From assembly GCF_004362395.1 (NCBI RefSeq), contig NZ_SNWE01000007.1, positions 62,001 to 126,000 on the forward strand: DNA of 64,000 nucleotides. Direction: 5' to 3'. Below the pieces are notes generated by a model that was not told the origin of the DNA, searched no databases, and was given only the letters and a program-made list of their open reading frames with translations. The DNA is from Salegentibacter sp. 24. GTDB taxonomy: Bacteria > Bacteroidota > Bacteroidia > Flavobacteriales > Flavobacteriaceae. This document shows positions 27,348-37,174 of this stretch, piece after piece (the stretch's first letter is position 1; the number at the start of each line of letters is the position of its first letter). Both the position numbers and the translations under genes were made by a program.

Positions 27348-28143
27348 ACGTAAACTCCTAAACGATAGGCAGAAAGAATTTTATGATACCAAGCAAAAAA
27401 ATGCTGCTACCCGGCTGTGGTCTTTTTTTAGAAATGGTGTTTTGAACCGGATTAAAAAAGACATAGGAGTAGAGCGGGATATTTATGATTTACACAAAAG
27501 CTGGTTCGGAGACCTTTCACAAAAAAAAGTACTCGACCTGGGATGTTATGCCGGAAATTCACTGAGTTTTTACCTGGCCCAAAATTCCAAAGAATACCTG
27601 GGGATAGATCTAAGTCCAAAAGGTATAAGCAACTTGAGTCGACGACTGGAAAAGCTGCCGGGGGCTAGGGCAGAGGTAATGGACTTTCTTTCAGAAGACT
27701 TCAAGGAAAAAGATTTTGATGTGATCTATGCCTATGGGGTACTGCATCATTTTAAGAATGTCGATGAAATCATCGCTAAACTTAATGAAAAACTTAACCA
27801 GGACGGAATTATTGTAAGTCATGATCCATTGCAATCCAGTTTGCCTATAAAATTCATTAGAGGTATTTATCGCCCCTTTCAAAGTGATAAAGCCTGGGAG
27901 TGGCCTTTTTCAAAGAAAACCTATTATAAGTTTGAAGAAGCATTTGATATAAAGGAGCGCCGGGGAGTGCTTGGAAAGGCAAAATGGAGCGCATTTATCG
28001 GTTTTATACCGATTTCAGAGGCTAAGAGAATGGAAAAGGCTAAAGCCTGGCACAGGGGTGATTGGGAGAACTCTCTAAAATCAGATAAGCACATGTTTGA
28101 TTGTATGCATTTAAGTCTTCTAATGCAAAAAAAAACTCAGTAA
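27337..28143 (+). CDS. Class I SAM-dependent methyltransferase
   Basis: A 268-residue methyltransferase with motif I VLDLGCYAGNS (65-75), the acidic YLGIDLSPKG strand, and DVIYAYGVLHHF followed by NQDGIIVSHDP. These are typical of the Methyltransf_11/25 group. The gene overlaps its neighbours on both sides (11 bases upstream, one base downstream in TAATG). Substrate unknown, probably a sugar or glycan terminus. Confidence 0.85.
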   Translation: MKSERKLLNDRQKEFYDTKQKNAATRLWSFFRNGVLNRIKKDIGVERDIYDLHKSWFGDLSQKKVLDLGCYAGNSLSFYLAQNSKEYLGIDLSPKGISNLSRRLEKLPGARAEVMDFLSEDFKEKDFDVIYAYGVLHHFKNVDEIIAKLNEKLNQDGIIVSHDPLQSSLPIKFIRGIYRPFQSDKAWEWPFSKKTYYKFEEAFDIKERRGVLGKAKWSAFIGFIPISEAKRMEKAKAWHRGDWENSLKSDKHMFDCMHLSLLMQKKTQ

Positions 28144-29429
28144 TGCGATTCGCAGTATTTACCCACGTGATACACAAACAACTTGCAGATAGGTTATATG
28201 CCTATAGTCCTTATGTGAGAGAGATGAATTTGTGGTTCAAAAATGTAAAGGAGGTGGAAATAATAGCACCAGCCCTCCAGATGGCGAAGAAGAAACATTC
28301 ATCAGATGAACCTTACAAGCATTCTAATATTGTTTTTATCAAGATTCCGTCTTTCCATCTACTGAATTTTCCTGCGGTTTTGGATGCTGTCATTAAAATT
28401 CCTTTTATTTTTTTTAAAATTGTGGGGGCAATGCGACGGGCTGATCATTTACACTTAAGGTGCCCAGGAAATATTGGTTTACTAGCCGCAATTTCGCAGA
28501 TTTTTTTTCCAAAAAAACCTAAAACCGTAAAATACGCAGGAAACTGGGATCCAAAAGCTAAACAGCCCTGGACTTATAAACTTCAACGAAAAATATTAAG
28601 CAATACTTTTTTAAGCAGAAATATTAAAGTATTGGTGTATGGTAACTGGACAAATCAATCAACTAATATATTACCTTTTTTTACGGCGAGCTTTTCAGAA
28701 AAAGAAAGAGAATCCACTGTGAAGAATTTCAAACCACCTTATAAGTTTATATTCACGGGAAATCTTGTGAAAGGAAAAGGAATTTTTAAGGCTATTAAAC
28801 TTATTGAAACCCTTAAAAATAGAGGATTGAAATCTGAATTAGAAATCTATGGGGATGGAATTTTAAAAGACTCAATCCATGAATATATTCAGAGGAAAAA
28901 TTTTCAAAATGTCATAGAATTAAAGGGTCGGAAAAGCCTGGAAGAATTAAAAGAGGCCTACAAAAAAGCGCATTTTGTTATTTTGCTTTCAAAAAGCGAG
29001 GGATGGCCAAAAACGATAGCAGAGGGAATGTGGTATGGTTGTATACCCATAGCTTCGGCTGTGAGCTGTGTGCCATGGATGTTGAACGCCCCCCCTATCC
29101 CGGTAGAAGGACCTAGTCTAATTATTCCTGCAAAAAGAGGAATTTTGCTAAGTAATAGACTTCTCTATAAATTGCAGGATAACGGGCAGTTTAAATGGTT
29201 TCAGAATGATGCGAGAGGAATACCTGAAGATAGAGCGAGAACAGGTTTTTCTCAGTCACCTGAAGATACATCCCGTGAAGAAATTGATTTGTCAGCAGTA
29301 GTCAAAATTCTGAAACATTCCGAGAATTTAAGGGAAATGTCAAGAGCGGGACAGGAAATCAGTCAGCAATATACTTTAGAGAGATTTGAGGCAGAAATTA
29401 AGAAACTGTTGGTTTCGAAGAAAACTTAA
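28143..29429 (+). CDS. Family 4 glycosyltransferase
   Basis: A GT-B enzyme of 428 residues from the ATG at 28143, which shares one base with the upstream stop. An upstream in-frame extension to 28101 lies inside the methyltransferase gene and is unlikely. Motifs: FTGNLVKGKG, EIYGDGIL, SKSEGWPKTIAEGMWYGC (donor site) and ASAVSCVPWML. A long insert follows the donor site and ends in a typical C-terminal helix. Specificity unknown. Confidence 0.85.
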   Translation: MRFAVFTHVIHKQLADRLYAYSPYVREMNLWFKNVKEVEIIAPALQMAKKKHSSDEPYKHSNIVFIKIPSFHLLNFPAVLDAVIKIPFIFFKIVGAMRRADHLHLRCPGNIGLLAAISQIFFPKKPKTVKYAGNWDPKAKQPWTYKLQRKILSNTFLSRNIKVLVYGNWTNQSTNILPFFTASFSEKERESTVKNFKPPYKFIFTGNLVKGKGIFKAIKLIETLKNRGLKSELEIYGDGILKDSIHEYIQRKNFQNVIELKGRKSLEELKEAYKKAHFVILLSKSEGWPKTIAEGMWYGCIPIASAVSCVPWMLNAPPIPVEGPSLIIPAKRGILLSNRLLYKLQDNGQFKWFQNDARGIPEDRARTGFSQSPEDTSREEIDLSAVVKILKHSENLREMSRAGQEISQQYTLERFEAEIKKLLVSKKT

Positions 29430-29475
29430 ACCCTGAAAAAAATCAGAGTAACGGTTAAACCACTAATATTAAAAA

Positions 29476-30543
29476 GTGAAAATACTCCAATTAATAGATA
29501 GTTTAAGACCAGGTGGTGCGGAAAGGATGGCAGTGAACCTTGCCAATGCTTTAATTGACGAAATAAGCGCTTCCTATCTATGTTGTACGCGCTTTGAAGG
29601 AATGTTGAAGGAAGAAATGAATGAGCAGGTTGGCTACCTTTTTTTAAACAAAAAACACAGTTTCGACCTGCAGGCTTTATGGAGGATAAGAACATTTATT
29701 AAAAAGGAACAAATAAATATAGTACACGCTCATGGGACATCCTGGTTTTGGGGAGTATTATTGAAAATGTCAGGTTTGGAAATAAAACTGGTTTGGCATG
29801 ATCACTATGGAGAATCAGAATTACTCAATAAGCGCGATATTAAATTTCTACGACCGCTTTCTAAAAATTTTAACGGAATAATTGTGGTGAATGATGGTTT
29901 GAAGACGTGGGCACAAAAAGAATTAAATTGCGCGACTGTAGTACAACTGAATAACTTTATAGAACCATCAAAAGTGATGGATTCTGGAGTACAACTCAAA
30001 GGCGAGCTTACTGATTTTAAAATTGTTTGTGTTGCCAATCTAAGACTACAGAAGGATCATTTAAACTTACTTGCTGCTTTTGAAATGATAAAGATGGAGA
30101 AAATCAGTTTACATTTGATTGGTATAGATCCTGGTACTGCCTACGCTCAAGAAGTCAGGGAAAAGATAAGTAATTCAGACAAGAAAATTTTTTACTATGG
30201 AAGTATCTCGAATGTCTTTGGTTTGTTAGGACAGGTTGATCTTGGGGTTCTGAGTTCACGCTCAGAAGGGCTACCTCTGGCTCTATTGGAATATGGAATG
30301 GTGGGAATTCCAGTGATTTGTACCGAAGTGGGGCAATGTAGAGAGGTGCTTGATGATGCAGCGCTACTTATTCCACCTTCAAGTCCTGAAGTGCTGGCCG
30401 AGGCAATTGAGTATTATTTTTATAACCCAATTAGGAGAAAAAAAGATGCCCAGAAATTACACGAAAAAATTAAAGAGGCTTATTCCAAAGAATCCTTAAT
30501 GCCCGTGCTATGTAATTTTTATAGAAAACTGATTGAGATTTAA
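29476..30543 (+). CDS. Family 4 glycosyltransferase
   Basis: A 355-residue GT4 enzyme with a GTG start. The N-terminal ILQLIDSLRPGGAERMAVNLA is the classic GT4 opening with the GGAE loop. WHDHYG, VANLRLQKDH, and SSRSEGLPLALLEYGMVGIPVI complete the donor site. It shares one base with the downstream polymerase start (TAATG). Confidence 0.92.
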   Translation: MKILQLIDSLRPGGAERMAVNLANALIDEISASYLCCTRFEGMLKEEMNEQVGYLFLNKKHSFDLQALWRIRTFIKKEQINIVHAHGTSWFWGVLLKMSGLEIKLVWHDHYGESELLNKRDIKFLRPLSKNFNGIIVVNDGLKTWAQKELNCATVVQLNNFIEPSKVMDSGVQLKGELTDFKIVCVANLRLQKDHLNLLAAFEMIKMEKISLHLIGIDPGTAYAQEVREKISNSDKKIFYYGSISNVFGLLGQVDLGVLSSRSEGLPLALLEYGMVGIPVICTEVGQCREVLDDAALLIPPSSPEVLAEAIEYYFYNPIRRKKDAQKLHEKIKEAYSKESLMPVLCNFYRKLIEI

Positions 30544-31904
30544 TGGCAGTTAAAAGTAGATACAAATACAATTATATTGAGTTGCTCCTCATACATTTGG
30601 GGATGGCTGTGGCTATCTACCTTTATCGTCCAGCTTCACAGTTTATTTTGTTAGGGGTTTTAGCTTATTTTACTTTTCTAATAATTATTAAAGAAAATCG
30701 GAATAATGAAGCCTTAATGGCCGCGGCTTATATAGCAGGAGCCGAAGTTTTTTTTAGGCAAACCGACGGCATGATTTTTTATGAAACCGGGAAATATATG
30801 GTGATTGTTTTCTTGTTGATGGGCATGTTTTTTAAAGGCACCTCTTCCCGTACTATTCCGTATTGGATATTCTTGCTTATACTTATCCCGGGTATTGTTA
30901 TAGGGGCCATGAATATAGGTTTTAAAACCGATTTCAGGGAGGCGGTTGCGTTTAATCTCAGTGGTCCGGTTGCTTTGGGAGTTTCTGCACTTTACTGTTA
31001 TTATAAAAAAATAAATACAGAGGATTTCCAAAGGGTGATCATAATGTTGTTGATGCCGCTTCTTGCACAGATGTTCTATCTCTACCTGTATACCCCGAGC
31101 ATGATGGATGTTGGAATAAATCTACAGGCGAATTACGCCGCCACCGGTGGCTATGGGCCAAATCAAATATCAACTGTGTTTGGTTTGGGCGCGGTTTTAC
31201 TGGCTATGAGGCTATTTACAATTAAACATAAACTTATTAATATTCTCGACCTGGTTCTTCTGGGAATGATGGGCTACCGTGCCCTGATTACCTTTTCCCG
31301 GGGGGGAGTCTTTACCGCTATTCTCTGTATTGTAGCATTTATTATTATTTTATATTATAAAAGAGGCGCCAGGGAACAAGTCCAACTGAATTTTAAGCTT
31401 TTTCTCCTATCAGTAGCAACCTTATTGCTTTGGTTATTTTCCTTGGCCCAAACCAAAGGCCTTTTAAGTAATCGATACACCAATAGGGATGCGGCAGGGC
31501 AATTGAAAGATGATATCACAACCGGCAGGGTGGAGCTGGTTGAGACAGAATTGCATGCATTCATTAATAATCCGGTTACGGGAATCGGTGTAGGGAAAGG
31601 TTATGAATATCGGGAAGAAAACCTGGATGTATCCATAGCCACTCACAATGAAATTAGCCGATTGCTCTCAGAACATGGACTTTTAGGATTGGTTGCCATT
31701 CTAATTCTTATCTTAGTTCCTATAATTTTCTGGACAAAGTTTAAGAACAATTATTATTTTTTGGCGTTCTTAGCATTTTGGTTTTTAACCATTAATCATT
31801 CGGCGATGCGAATTGCCCTGCCGGGTTTTGTTTATGGGCTGGCCTTATTATATATAGTAGATGACAAAAAGCATCCTGTACATAGGAAACGACTTACAGA
31901 TTAA
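30543..31904 (+). CDS. O-antigen/capsule polymerase (Wzy-like, O-antigen ligase family)
   Basis: A 453-residue integral membrane protein with about ten to twelve hydrophobic segments spread over its length. A large loop lies between about residues 300 and 365, and THNEISRLLSEHGLLGLVA near 360-380 matches the conserved part of the Wzy_C/O-antigen ligase family. It is the only candidate polymerase in the locus and sits near the 3' end. The last 44 bases overlap the next glycosyltransferase gene. Wzy polymerase and WaaL ligase are hard to tell apart by sequence; polymerase is preferred from context. Confidence 0.8.
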   Translation: MAVKSRYKYNYIELLLIHLGMAVAIYLYRPASQFILLGVLAYFTFLIIIKENRNNEALMAAAYIAGAEVFFRQTDGMIFYETGKYMVIVFLLMGMFFKGTSSRTIPYWIFLLILIPGIVIGAMNIGFKTDFREAVAFNLSGPVALGVSALYCYYKKINTEDFQRVIIMLLMPLLAQMFYLYLYTPSMMDVGINLQANYAATGGYGPNQISTVFGLGAVLLAMRLFTIKHKLINILDLVLLGMMGYRALITFSRGGVFTAILCIVAFIIILYYKRGAREQVQLNFKLFLLSVATLLLWLFSLAQTKGLLSNRYTNRDAAGQLKDDITTGRVELVETELHAFINNPVTGIGVGKGYEYREENLDVSIATHNEISRLLSEHGLLGLVAILILILVPIIFWTKFKNNYYFLAFLAFWFLTINHSAMRIALPGFVYGLALLYIVDDKKHPVHRKRLTD

Positions 31905-32877
31905 TAGCTTTACGGCTACCTACATCTCTTTCTTTAGTAAAATGTTGCGCAAGGAAGGTTATAAGGTAAAGACAGCTTCTACCAGAAGCAATAAAGCGCT
32001 GCGCTTAATCGAAATGCTCGGCCTTATTGTTCGATATCATAAAACCACGGATATTGTTCTTATCGATACTTATGGTGCGATGAATTTTTACTATGCCTAC
32101 CTCGTAGCTAAAACCTGCCAGGCCTATAAAGTAGATTATATACCCATTCTTCATGGTGGAAATCTCCCCGAACGTCTACGTGCGAACATAAAATATAGTA
32201 AAAGTCTTTTTGGAAAAGCAAAAATAAATATTGCGCCTTCTGAATTTTTATATGATATTTTCCAGGCCGAAGGATTTTATAATACTCGGATTATTCCTAA
32301 TGCGATTCAGATGGAGAATTATCCGTTTAAAAAACGGGAGAATTTTAAGCCTAAATTACTTTGGGTGAGACGATTTCAGAAACGTTATAATCCGGTAATG
32401 GCTCTGGAAGTATTATTGATGCTGAAAAAAGATTATCCTGATGCCGAGCTTTGTATGGTGGGTCCTGATAAGGATGGAACTATGAAAACCTGCAAAAAAT
32501 TTGCTAAAAAGCATCAGCTGAATTTAAAATTTACCGGAAAATTAAAGAAAAAAGACTGGGCTAGACTTTCCAAAAACTATGATTTTTTTATCAATACCAC
32601 TAATATTGATAATACACCTATTAGCGTAATCGAAGCAATGAGCCTGGGACTGGCCGTTGTTTCTACAGACGTGGGGGGCATGCCGGTGCTAATTAATAAT
32701 AATTCCGATGGGGTATTGGTTCCGGTTAATAATGCCAAAACGATGGCCGCTGAAATTGATGATCTGATAAAGAATCCAGAAAAAGCCATTTCTCTTACCG
32801 GGAATGCCCGGGAAAAAGTAGCGGCTTTTTCCTGGGAGAACGTGAAATCTCAGTGGAACAGGGTTCTTAACTCATGA
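31861..32877 (+). CDS. Family 4 glycosyltransferase (tandem paralogue 1)
   Basis: A 338-residue GT4 protein: ILYIGNDLQ opening, LHGGNLPERL, NIAPSEFLY, IPNAI, LLWVRRF, MVGPDKDG, FTGKLKKKDW and NTTNIDNTPISVIEAMSLG at the donor site. Its start lies 44 bases inside the polymerase gene. It is plainly homologous along its length to the next gene, so the pair is a tandem duplication that has diverged. Confidence 0.9.
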   Translation: MTKSILYIGNDLQINSFTATYISFFSKMLRKEGYKVKTASTRSNKALRLIEMLGLIVRYHKTTDIVLIDTYGAMNFYYAYLVAKTCQAYKVDYIPILHGGNLPERLRANIKYSKSLFGKAKINIAPSEFLYDIFQAEGFYNTRIIPNAIQMENYPFKKRENFKPKLLWVRRFQKRYNPVMALEVLLMLKKDYPDAELCMVGPDKDGTMKTCKKFAKKHQLNLKFTGKLKKKDWARLSKNYDFFINTTNIDNTPISVIEAMSLGLAVVSTDVGGMPVLINNNSDGVLVPVNNAKTMAAEIDDLIKNPEKAISLTGNAREKVAAFSWENVKSQWNRVLNS

Positions 32878-33887
32878 AAAACCTGCTTTATATTGGCAAT
32901 GAGTTGGAATCACGAGGAGGTTCTCCCACCACTATAGACCGATTAACTCCCTTGTTTAGAAAAGAAGGTTTCCAGGTCAAAACAGCCTCTGCAAAGAGAA
33001 ATCAATGGTTGAGGTTGTTTGAAATGCTGACAAGTATAATTAACAATAAGTCCTGGACAGAGTTAGTGCTTATTGATACTTACAGCACCCGAAATTTCTG
33101 GTACGCTTTGCTTTCGGCAGAACTTTGTGAAAAACTGGATTTAGATTATATGCTCCTGCTTCACGGCGGAGATCTTCCCCAGCGATTAAAAAGGAGCCCT
33201 CATTTATCAGCTTCCATATTTAAGAATTCAAAATTGAATATTGCGCCCTCAGCATATCTTTTTGAGGTTTTTCATAAAACAGGCTACAATAATCTTAAAT
33301 ATATTCCGAATGCTATTTTTCTAAAGGATTACCCATTTAAAGTCCGAAAGATTTTGAAACCCAAGCTGCTTTGGGTACGCGCTTTTGCAGCAATTTATAA
33401 TCCCATGTTAGCTTTAAAGGTCTTTGAAGCTTTGTTAAAGAAATATCCAGAAGCGGAGCTTTGTATGGTTGGTCCCGAAAAGGATAGATCTTTTGAAGAA
33501 TGTTTGAAGTATACTCAGCAAAATAAGTTGCCGGTTAATTTCACCGGAAAACTAAGCAAATCAGAATGGATCAAACTTTCTAAAGATTACGATATTTTTC
33601 TCAATACGACCAATATTGATAACACTCCTGTAAGTTTAATCGAAGCAATGGCACTGGGTTTACCTATTGTATCTACAAGGGTAGGCGGTATTCCATATTT
33701 GATTGAGCACGAAAAAACTGGGTTATTGGTGCCACCCGATGATAAATCCGCGATGCTAATCGCTATAGAAAACTTGCTTGAGAAGCCTGACTTCGCTAAA
33801 AACCTTAGTCAAAATGGCCGGTTACAGGCAGAAAAATTTGATTGGAAAGTCGTAAAGGAGGATTGGAAAGAAGTTTTGCTCTCCTAA
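32874..33887 (+). CDS. Family 4 glycosyltransferase (tandem paralogue 2)
   Basis: A 337-residue GT4 protein sharing with its upstream paralogue the LYIGNEL opening, LLHGGDLPQRL, NIAPSAYLF, the NTTNIDNTPVSLIEAMALG donor site and the VSTRVGG loop. The ATGA overlap shows coupled translation. The N-terminal variable loops differ most, where acceptor choice is usually set. Confidence 0.9.
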   Translation: MKNLLYIGNELESRGGSPTTIDRLTPLFRKEGFQVKTASAKRNQWLRLFEMLTSIINNKSWTELVLIDTYSTRNFWYALLSAELCEKLDLDYMLLLHGGDLPQRLKRSPHLSASIFKNSKLNIAPSAYLFEVFHKTGYNNLKYIPNAIFLKDYPFKVRKILKPKLLWVRAFAAIYNPMLALKVFEALLKKYPEAELCMVGPEKDRSFEECLKYTQQNKLPVNFTGKLSKSEWIKLSKDYDIFLNTTNIDNTPVSLIEAMALGLPIVSTRVGGIPYLIEHEKTGLLVPPDDKSAMLIAIENLLEKPDFAKNLSQNGRLQAEKFDWKVVKEDWKEVLLS

Positions 33888-33979
33888 TACTTTTCTACTT
33901 AAAGCTTATCTTCATTTTCCCCTATTAAAAGGTGCAGAAATCAAAAAAATTCTATCTTTAGCCCATAAGTAGGTAAGCT

Positions 33980-35374
33980 ATGTCCCAACGGCCACTTGTA
34001 CATTTTGAAATCTCTGAGCGCAAGGTGTTGTTGCGCTTGTTTGACTCGGTGTGTATATTAATCTCTCTTAGCCTGATAGGTATTATCTTTGAATTTGATT
34101 ATTTCAGGATCGATTCTCAAAACTGGTACTGGACGCTGGTTTTACTGTTGTATTTTAATCTTTTTGCCAGTATTTTTGAACTCTATGATCTTCAAAAAGC
34201 ATCCAATTTTGATAGCATTTTACAAAATTCGATATTAAGTTCAGGAGCTACGGTTTTATTCTATATGCTTACCCCGCTATTAACCCCCAGCCTTCCTGAA
34301 AATCGGGTGCAAATTCTATTCTTCTTTCTCGCTATTTTGATTCCGCTGCTGTTATGGCGCCTGGTGTATATCACTTTAATTTCTTCCCCGCGATTTTATA
34401 AACGTGTTTTAGTGGTTGGAAATTCTTTTGATATCAACCTCATAAGTTCAGACCTTCAAAAATCTGATCCCAATTATGTAGTGGTGGGATATATAAAAAC
34501 CGAAGACCGAATCCCTTCAGAAATTGATGAAGATAAACTGATACGCTTTGAAATTAAGGATCTAAGGGAAGCCATTAAGAAACATCATATCAACGAAATC
34601 GTTGTGGCCAGCGGATATAAAAAAGGTTTAATGTTATCGCTGTATAATCAACTGAGTTATCTGCTTAAAGAAGGTTTTCCCATTAAAGATTATACCCAGG
34701 TATACGAGGAGGTCACCCAGAGAATCCCTGTACAGCACGTGGATAAGGACTTTTACAGGTATTTTCCATTTAGCCGAAGCAATCAGAATAAATTCTACCA
34801 GTTTTTCTTCAGGATCTTTGATATCATTATAGCTCTGATCGGACTCACCTTTTTTGTCTTCATCCTTCCTATAATTTTATTGGCTAATCTTATTGGAAAC
34901 CGGGGATCGCTTTTTTATCGCCAGGAAAGAATTGGGAAATTCGGTAAAGTCTTCAGGATTTCAAAGTTGAGGACGATGGTGAAAGATGCCGAACCAAATG
35001 GCCCTCAATATGCAGATAAAAATGATTTGCGGACAACCAGTTTCGGAAAGTTTTTAAGAAGATCCCGTCTTGATGAAATTCCGCAATTTTATAATGTATT
35101 AAAAGGGGAAATGAGCCTGATAGGACCGAGGCCAGAAAGACCTGTCTTTGTCAAGGAATTGTCGGAAGTAATTCCCTTTTATGAAACGCGGCATGTGATA
35201 AAACCCGGGTTAACCGGATGGGCCCAGGTAAAAGCGGATTATGGGAATTGTCACACCGATAGCCTGGTGAAACTCCAGTACGATCTTTATTATATTAAAC
35301 ATCGTGGCATCTTCCTGGATTTAAATATTATCCTGAAAACCTTAAGTACTGTTATTTTCTTCCGGGGACAATAA
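33980..35374 (+). CDS. Polyprenyl-phosphate sugar-1-phosphate transferase (initiating glycosyltransferase, WcaJ type)
   Basis: A 464-residue inner-membrane enzyme that starts each repeat unit by moving sugar-1-phosphate onto undecaprenyl phosphate. Several membrane segments occupy residues 15-140, a soluble NAD-fold-like domain about 140-270, then a re-entrant helix near 275-305 and the catalytic PF02397 domain: SKLRTMVKDAE, RRSRLDEIPQF with the catalytic Asp-Glu pair, GEMSLIGPRPERP and KPGLTGWAQV. It is preceded by a 92-base spacer with a TATCTTTA at 33953-33960 that could be a weak -7 element. It ends the glycan locus. Confidence 0.92.
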   Translation: MSQRPLVHFEISERKVLLRLFDSVCILISLSLIGIIFEFDYFRIDSQNWYWTLVLLLYFNLFASIFELYDLQKASNFDSILQNSILSSGATVLFYMLTPLLTPSLPENRVQILFFFLAILIPLLLWRLVYITLISSPRFYKRVLVVGNSFDINLISSDLQKSDPNYVVVGYIKTEDRIPSEIDEDKLIRFEIKDLREAIKKHHINEIVVASGYKKGLMLSLYNQLSYLLKEGFPIKDYTQVYEEVTQRIPVQHVDKDFYRYFPFSRSNQNKFYQFFFRIFDIIIALIGLTFFVFILPIILLANLIGNRGSLFYRQERIGKFGKVFRISKLRTMVKDAEPNGPQYADKNDLRTTSFGKFLRRSRLDEIPQFYNVLKGEMSLIGPRPERPVFVKELSEVIPFYETRHVIKPGLTGWAQVKADYGNCHTDSLVKLQYDLYYIKHRGIFLDLNIILKTLSTVIFFRGQ

Positions 35375-35422
35375 TTCAGTAAGTTCCAGTGTTTCCGTAA
35401 TTGTAACGTAAGGGTTTTTTAT

Positions 35423-37015
35423 CTAAGAAGGCCTGTTTCTTTTATATTTAACAATGGCAAACAAAAAAATGAACAACGCCAGGAATTGGGCTATTCTTGC
35501 CAGGTAATCCCCGTATTTTACGTAAAAAGTTTTCTCTGTATTGAGATGAATATCCGACTTTATACTGCCCCGCTTCTCATATCCAAGGCTTTTAGTAACT
35601 TCCCCCTTTTGATTTATAAAGGCTGAAATACCCGTATTGGCACTTCGCACCACATCACGACGGGTTTCTATAGCACGCAGCTTTGCATAGCTAAGGTGCT
35701 GTTTGTGGCCCTGGGTATTTCCCCACCAGGCATCATTGGTAATGATACTCAGAAAATCAGCACCGTTTTTCACATACCCGGTTACATAGGCTCCATAAAC
35801 GGACTCATAGCAAATTATTGGCGCGGTGGCCCATCTGTTGTTTAATAAAAAGACTTCACGATCTTCCTGGGTGGTTTTCATGGCCACAGTCCCGCCAAGG
35901 TCGATCATAACATCGCCTAAGATGGGTTTTAGGATTTCCTGGTATGGGAAGTTTTCTACCCCTACCACGAGTTTAGATTTATGATAAAGCTGCGGCTCAC
36001 TATCGGCAGTCATTAAAAAGGCTGAATTATAATCATCATACCAGTCATTGGGACCTAACTGATTGCTTTGAGCCCTGACTTTATCAGGATCACCGAATCT
36101 TTCGAAAAAAGAAATTCCGCTGAGAAAATTGACCTGGGGGTAGCGGTTTATGATCTGCCTGGCAAAAAATGCTGCTTCAGAGCGTTCGAAATTTGGCAGT
36201 ACGGTGCCATCGGCAAAAACCGTTTCTGGTGCTACAATAAGTTTAGTGTCCTTACTGACCTTTTCTTCACTCAATTCCAGAAGTAATTCCCCTATTCGGG
36301 TATCGGTGGTGTTGTATTTTTCAGTGTAAGGATTAATATTTGGCTGTAGTATAACTACTTCCAGGGTTTCTCCTTCTTCGTTTACTTGGTTTAGTATGAG
36401 GTATGAAACCCCTATCGGAATTAAGATCAGTAATCCCATTTTGAAGATTCCGCGGTAAATAAAAGTTTTGTCTTGGAATTCCTTATAAAGTAGCACCGCT
36501 TTAAAGCAGGCGATATTTGCAAGCCAGATCCAAAGTGTGCCCCCGAAGGTGCCTGTATATTCATACCACTGTACCCAGTTCTGGAATTCTGAAAAAGCAT
36601 TTCCAAGGTTTAACCAGGGCCAGGAAAATTCCCAGGCCAGATGCATTTTTTCAAAAACCATCCAGATGCTTATCAGAAAAGCTGAAGCTGCACTAAAACC
36701 TGTTCGTTTTGCTACTATATGATAGAGTAAAAAAACCAGTGCCATAAGTAAGGAGTTCACCAGGATCGCAAAGGCGCCACCAAAAGGGGTAGAAAAATAG
36801 AGCCAGTAGGTGGTGGTGAGATTCCAGAGAAAAAAACTGAGATAAGCCAGGCCTAATATCTTCCATTTTATATACTTCTTTTTTGAGTTTCTGACCTTGA
36901 ATTCTACATATAGTAGGGGAACAAAGGCAAAAAATAAAAGTAAGGGGAAGCCATATGTCGGCCAGGCCAATGCCAGTAAAAGTCCGCTTGAAATAGCGTA
37001 AAGTAGATTTTTCAT
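35423..37015 (-). CDS. lnt: Apolipoprotein N-acyltransferase
   Basis: Adds the third acyl chain to the N-terminal cysteine of lipoproteins in the inner membrane. The 530-residue chain has several membrane segments before residue 210 and one at the C-terminus, with a nitrilase-fold domain between. The catalytic triad is complete: Glu264 in APETVF, Lys346 in YHKSKLV, and Cys402 in ICYESVYG. Length and layout are normal for the family. It is divergent from pssA across 159 bases. Confidence 0.93.
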   Translation of the reverse strand: MKNLLYAISSGLLLALAWPTYGFPLLLFFAFVPLLYVEFKVRNSKKKYIKWKILGLAYLSFFLWNLTTTYWLYFSTPFGGAFAILVNSLLMALVFLLYHIVAKRTGFSAASAFLISIWMVFEKMHLAWEFSWPWLNLGNAFSEFQNWVQWYEYTGTFGGTLWIWLANIACFKAVLLYKEFQDKTFIYRGIFKMGLLILIPIGVSYLILNQVNEEGETLEVVILQPNINPYTEKYNTTDTRIGELLLELSEEKVSKDTKLIVAPETVFADGTVLPNFERSEAAFFARQIINRYPQVNFLSGISFFERFGDPDKVRAQSNQLGPNDWYDDYNSAFLMTADSEPQLYHKSKLVVGVENFPYQEILKPILGDVMIDLGGTVAMKTTQEDREVFLLNNRWATAPIICYESVYGAYVTGYVKNGADFLSIITNDAWWGNTQGHKQHLSYAKLRAIETRRDVVRSANTGISAFINQKGEVTKSLGYEKRGSIKSDIHLNTEKTFYVKYGDYLARIAQFLALFIFLFAIVKYKRNRPS

Positions 37016-37174
37016 ACCAGGTAATTCTATTCAAAAATAGCAAACTATTATTTTCTAATGTGATTTTAGCCGTTACTTTGAAGTTAAAGCTTTTGTAATT
37101 CTCTACCGGGAAAGTAAAAAAACTTGTGGAAACAGGCCGCAATTGATTAGTTTAGTATTTCAGAAAACCAACCT

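Noticed and set aside
36693-37142. A 149-codon open frame on the minus strand
   Set aside because: It overlaps lnt in another frame on the same strand, reads as a low-quality Cys/Phe-rich protein, and has no start or operon context.
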